NCBI GenBank assembly: GCA_018820745.1 | Contig: JAHJNP010000108.1 | Location: 1-5,669 of the forward strand | From: Gammaproteobacteria bacterium | Lineage (GTDB): Bacteria > Pseudomonadota > Gammaproteobacteria > Burkholderiales > Thiobacillaceae | Reading direction: 5' to 3' | Length of the DNA stretch: 5,669 nucleotides | Shown here: positions 5,055 to 5,669 of the stretch, piece by piece | How the letters are laid out: every line of letters begins with the position of its first letter | Numbering within the stretch: the first letter of the stretch is position 1 | Translations under genes and position numbers: made by a program | Notes under the pieces: generated by a model | What the model was told of the DNA's origin: nothing | Databases searched by the model: none | The model's input: only the letters and a program-made list of their open reading frames with translations

Positions 5055-5669
5055 TCATACGGAACAAGGCTGCTGCGCGGGCCGGTCCAGTGCCATGCCG
5101 CGAAATATCGAGCAGCGCCTGAACACCTCGGCACTAGGTTGGACCTGCTTATGGCTGCAAAACTTGGCTGCCAGCTTGGCCAGCCCTTTGATGTCGCGGC
5201 CGCTGGCGCTGGGAAATAGCGCGACCAGCTCGTCCAGCAGGGCGTCGTCGATCGCCAGCGCGAACTGCTCCAGCATCACCTGCCAGATCCTGCGCCGGGC
5301 TTCGCTATCGGGCGGCTCGTAGCGGATCATGGCGATGCAGCGGGAGACGATGGCCTCGTCGATGTCATCCACCCGATTGGTGGTGAGGAACAGCAGGCCG
5401 TTGAAATATTCCAGCACGCGCAGGAACACGCCGACCACGGCGTTCATGGCGATGTTGTCGTCGCGGCGCTTGATGTAGACATCCGCCTCGTCGATCAGCA
5501 TCACCGCGCCCCAGCGCTGTGCCCGGGTCAGCACGTCCTTGAGCGCGGTCTCCATCGCCGCCACGTTCAGCCCCAGTTGCCCGGAATGCACGCGGTACAA
5601 GGGGCGCTGGATGATTTCCGAATACACCTCGGCGGTCAGCGTCTTGCCCACCCCGGCGGGCCCGGCGCA
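5055..5669 (-). CDS. AAA family ATPase, C-terminal part (cut at right edge)
   Basis: This is the C-terminal 204 residues of a classic AAA ATPase; such proteins usually form hexamers that remodel or unfold proteins or nucleoprotein complexes. The frame is open to the window edge, so the N-terminus, which normally carries the specificity domain, is missing. Counting from the edge, it has Walker A GPAGVGKT (3-10) and Walker B VMLIDEAD (56-63) with the catalytic D60-E61. Sensor 1 is N98 in LFLTTNRVDDID, and an arginine-finger candidate is R110 in EAIVSRC. The lid domain has SGRDIKGLAKLAA (156-168), which matches the sensor-2 region. The GTG at 5651 lies inside Walker A and cannot be the real start. 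After the lid only about 30 residues remain, ending PAQQPCSV. It is the first visible gene of the run and sits 20 bases before the 97 aa gene. The catalytic core looks intact; the substrate and pathway are unknown. Confidence 0.9.
   Translation of the reverse strand, partial: CAGPAGVGKTLTAEVYSEIIQRPLYRVHSGQLGLNVAAMETALKDVLTRAQRWGAVMLIDEADVYIKRRDDNIAMNAVVGVFLRVLEYFNGLLFLTTNRVDDIDEAIVSRCIAMIRYEPPDSEARRRIWQVMLEQFALAIDDALLDELVALFPSASGRDIKGLAKLAAKFCSHKQVQPSAEVFRRCSIFRGMALDRPAQQPCSV

Noticed and set aside
3900..5669. Interpretation of the ATPase and small genes as a known antiphage defence system.
   Set aside because: No nuclease, toxin, protease, reverse transcriptase, nucleotide cyclase or membrane effector is visible, and the ATPase specificity domain is outside the window. 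The evidence supports only an uncharacterised module.

Overview
The window is a densely packed, GC-rich bacterial segment in which every supportable gene lies on the minus strand, so it is transcribed from high to low coordinates. The GC-rich codon use, the beta-class (bacterial) glutathione transferase and the SelO sequence suggest a proteobacterium, probably a betaproteobacterium. That assignment is impressionistic; no rRNA or other taxonomic marker is present.

In transcription order there are nine coding regions. First is the C-terminal part of a classic AAA ATPase, cut by the right edge within its Walker A region (5669-5055). Four small uncharacterised genes follow: 97 aa (5034-4741), 55 aa (4744-4577), 102 aa (4530-4222) and 104 aa (4214-3900). 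Then come an amine-oxidase-family flavoprotein (3866-2286, 526 aa), a beta-class glutathione S-transferase-like protein (2281-1667, 204 aa) and the pseudokinase-fold protein adenylyltransferase SelO/YdiU (1667-156, 503 aa). The last is the N-terminal 48 codons of an unrecognised protein that runs off the left edge (144-1).

Gaps are 46 bases or less, and two junctions overlap by stop/start (ATGA at 4741-4744, TGATG at 1665-1669). I see no terminator-like hairpin or obvious promoter between genes, so the whole window could be one transcript. It reads as two functional blocks. The block at 5669-3900 is an AAA ATPase with small, mostly acidic companions of unknown role. The block at 3866-156 has a redox theme: a flavin oxidase that may make hydrogen peroxide, a thiol/glutathione enzyme, and SelO, which transfers AMP to proteins and whose family is redox-regulated through two cysteines that are both present here. 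No stretch longer than 50 bases lacks a gene. No tRNA, rRNA, CRISPR array, insertion sequence or significant repeat was seen.

The best candidates for something undescribed are the AAA ATPase plus small-gene cassette, and the flavoprotein with an altered aromatic cage and a long C-terminal extension. Neither can be assigned a function from the sequence alone.
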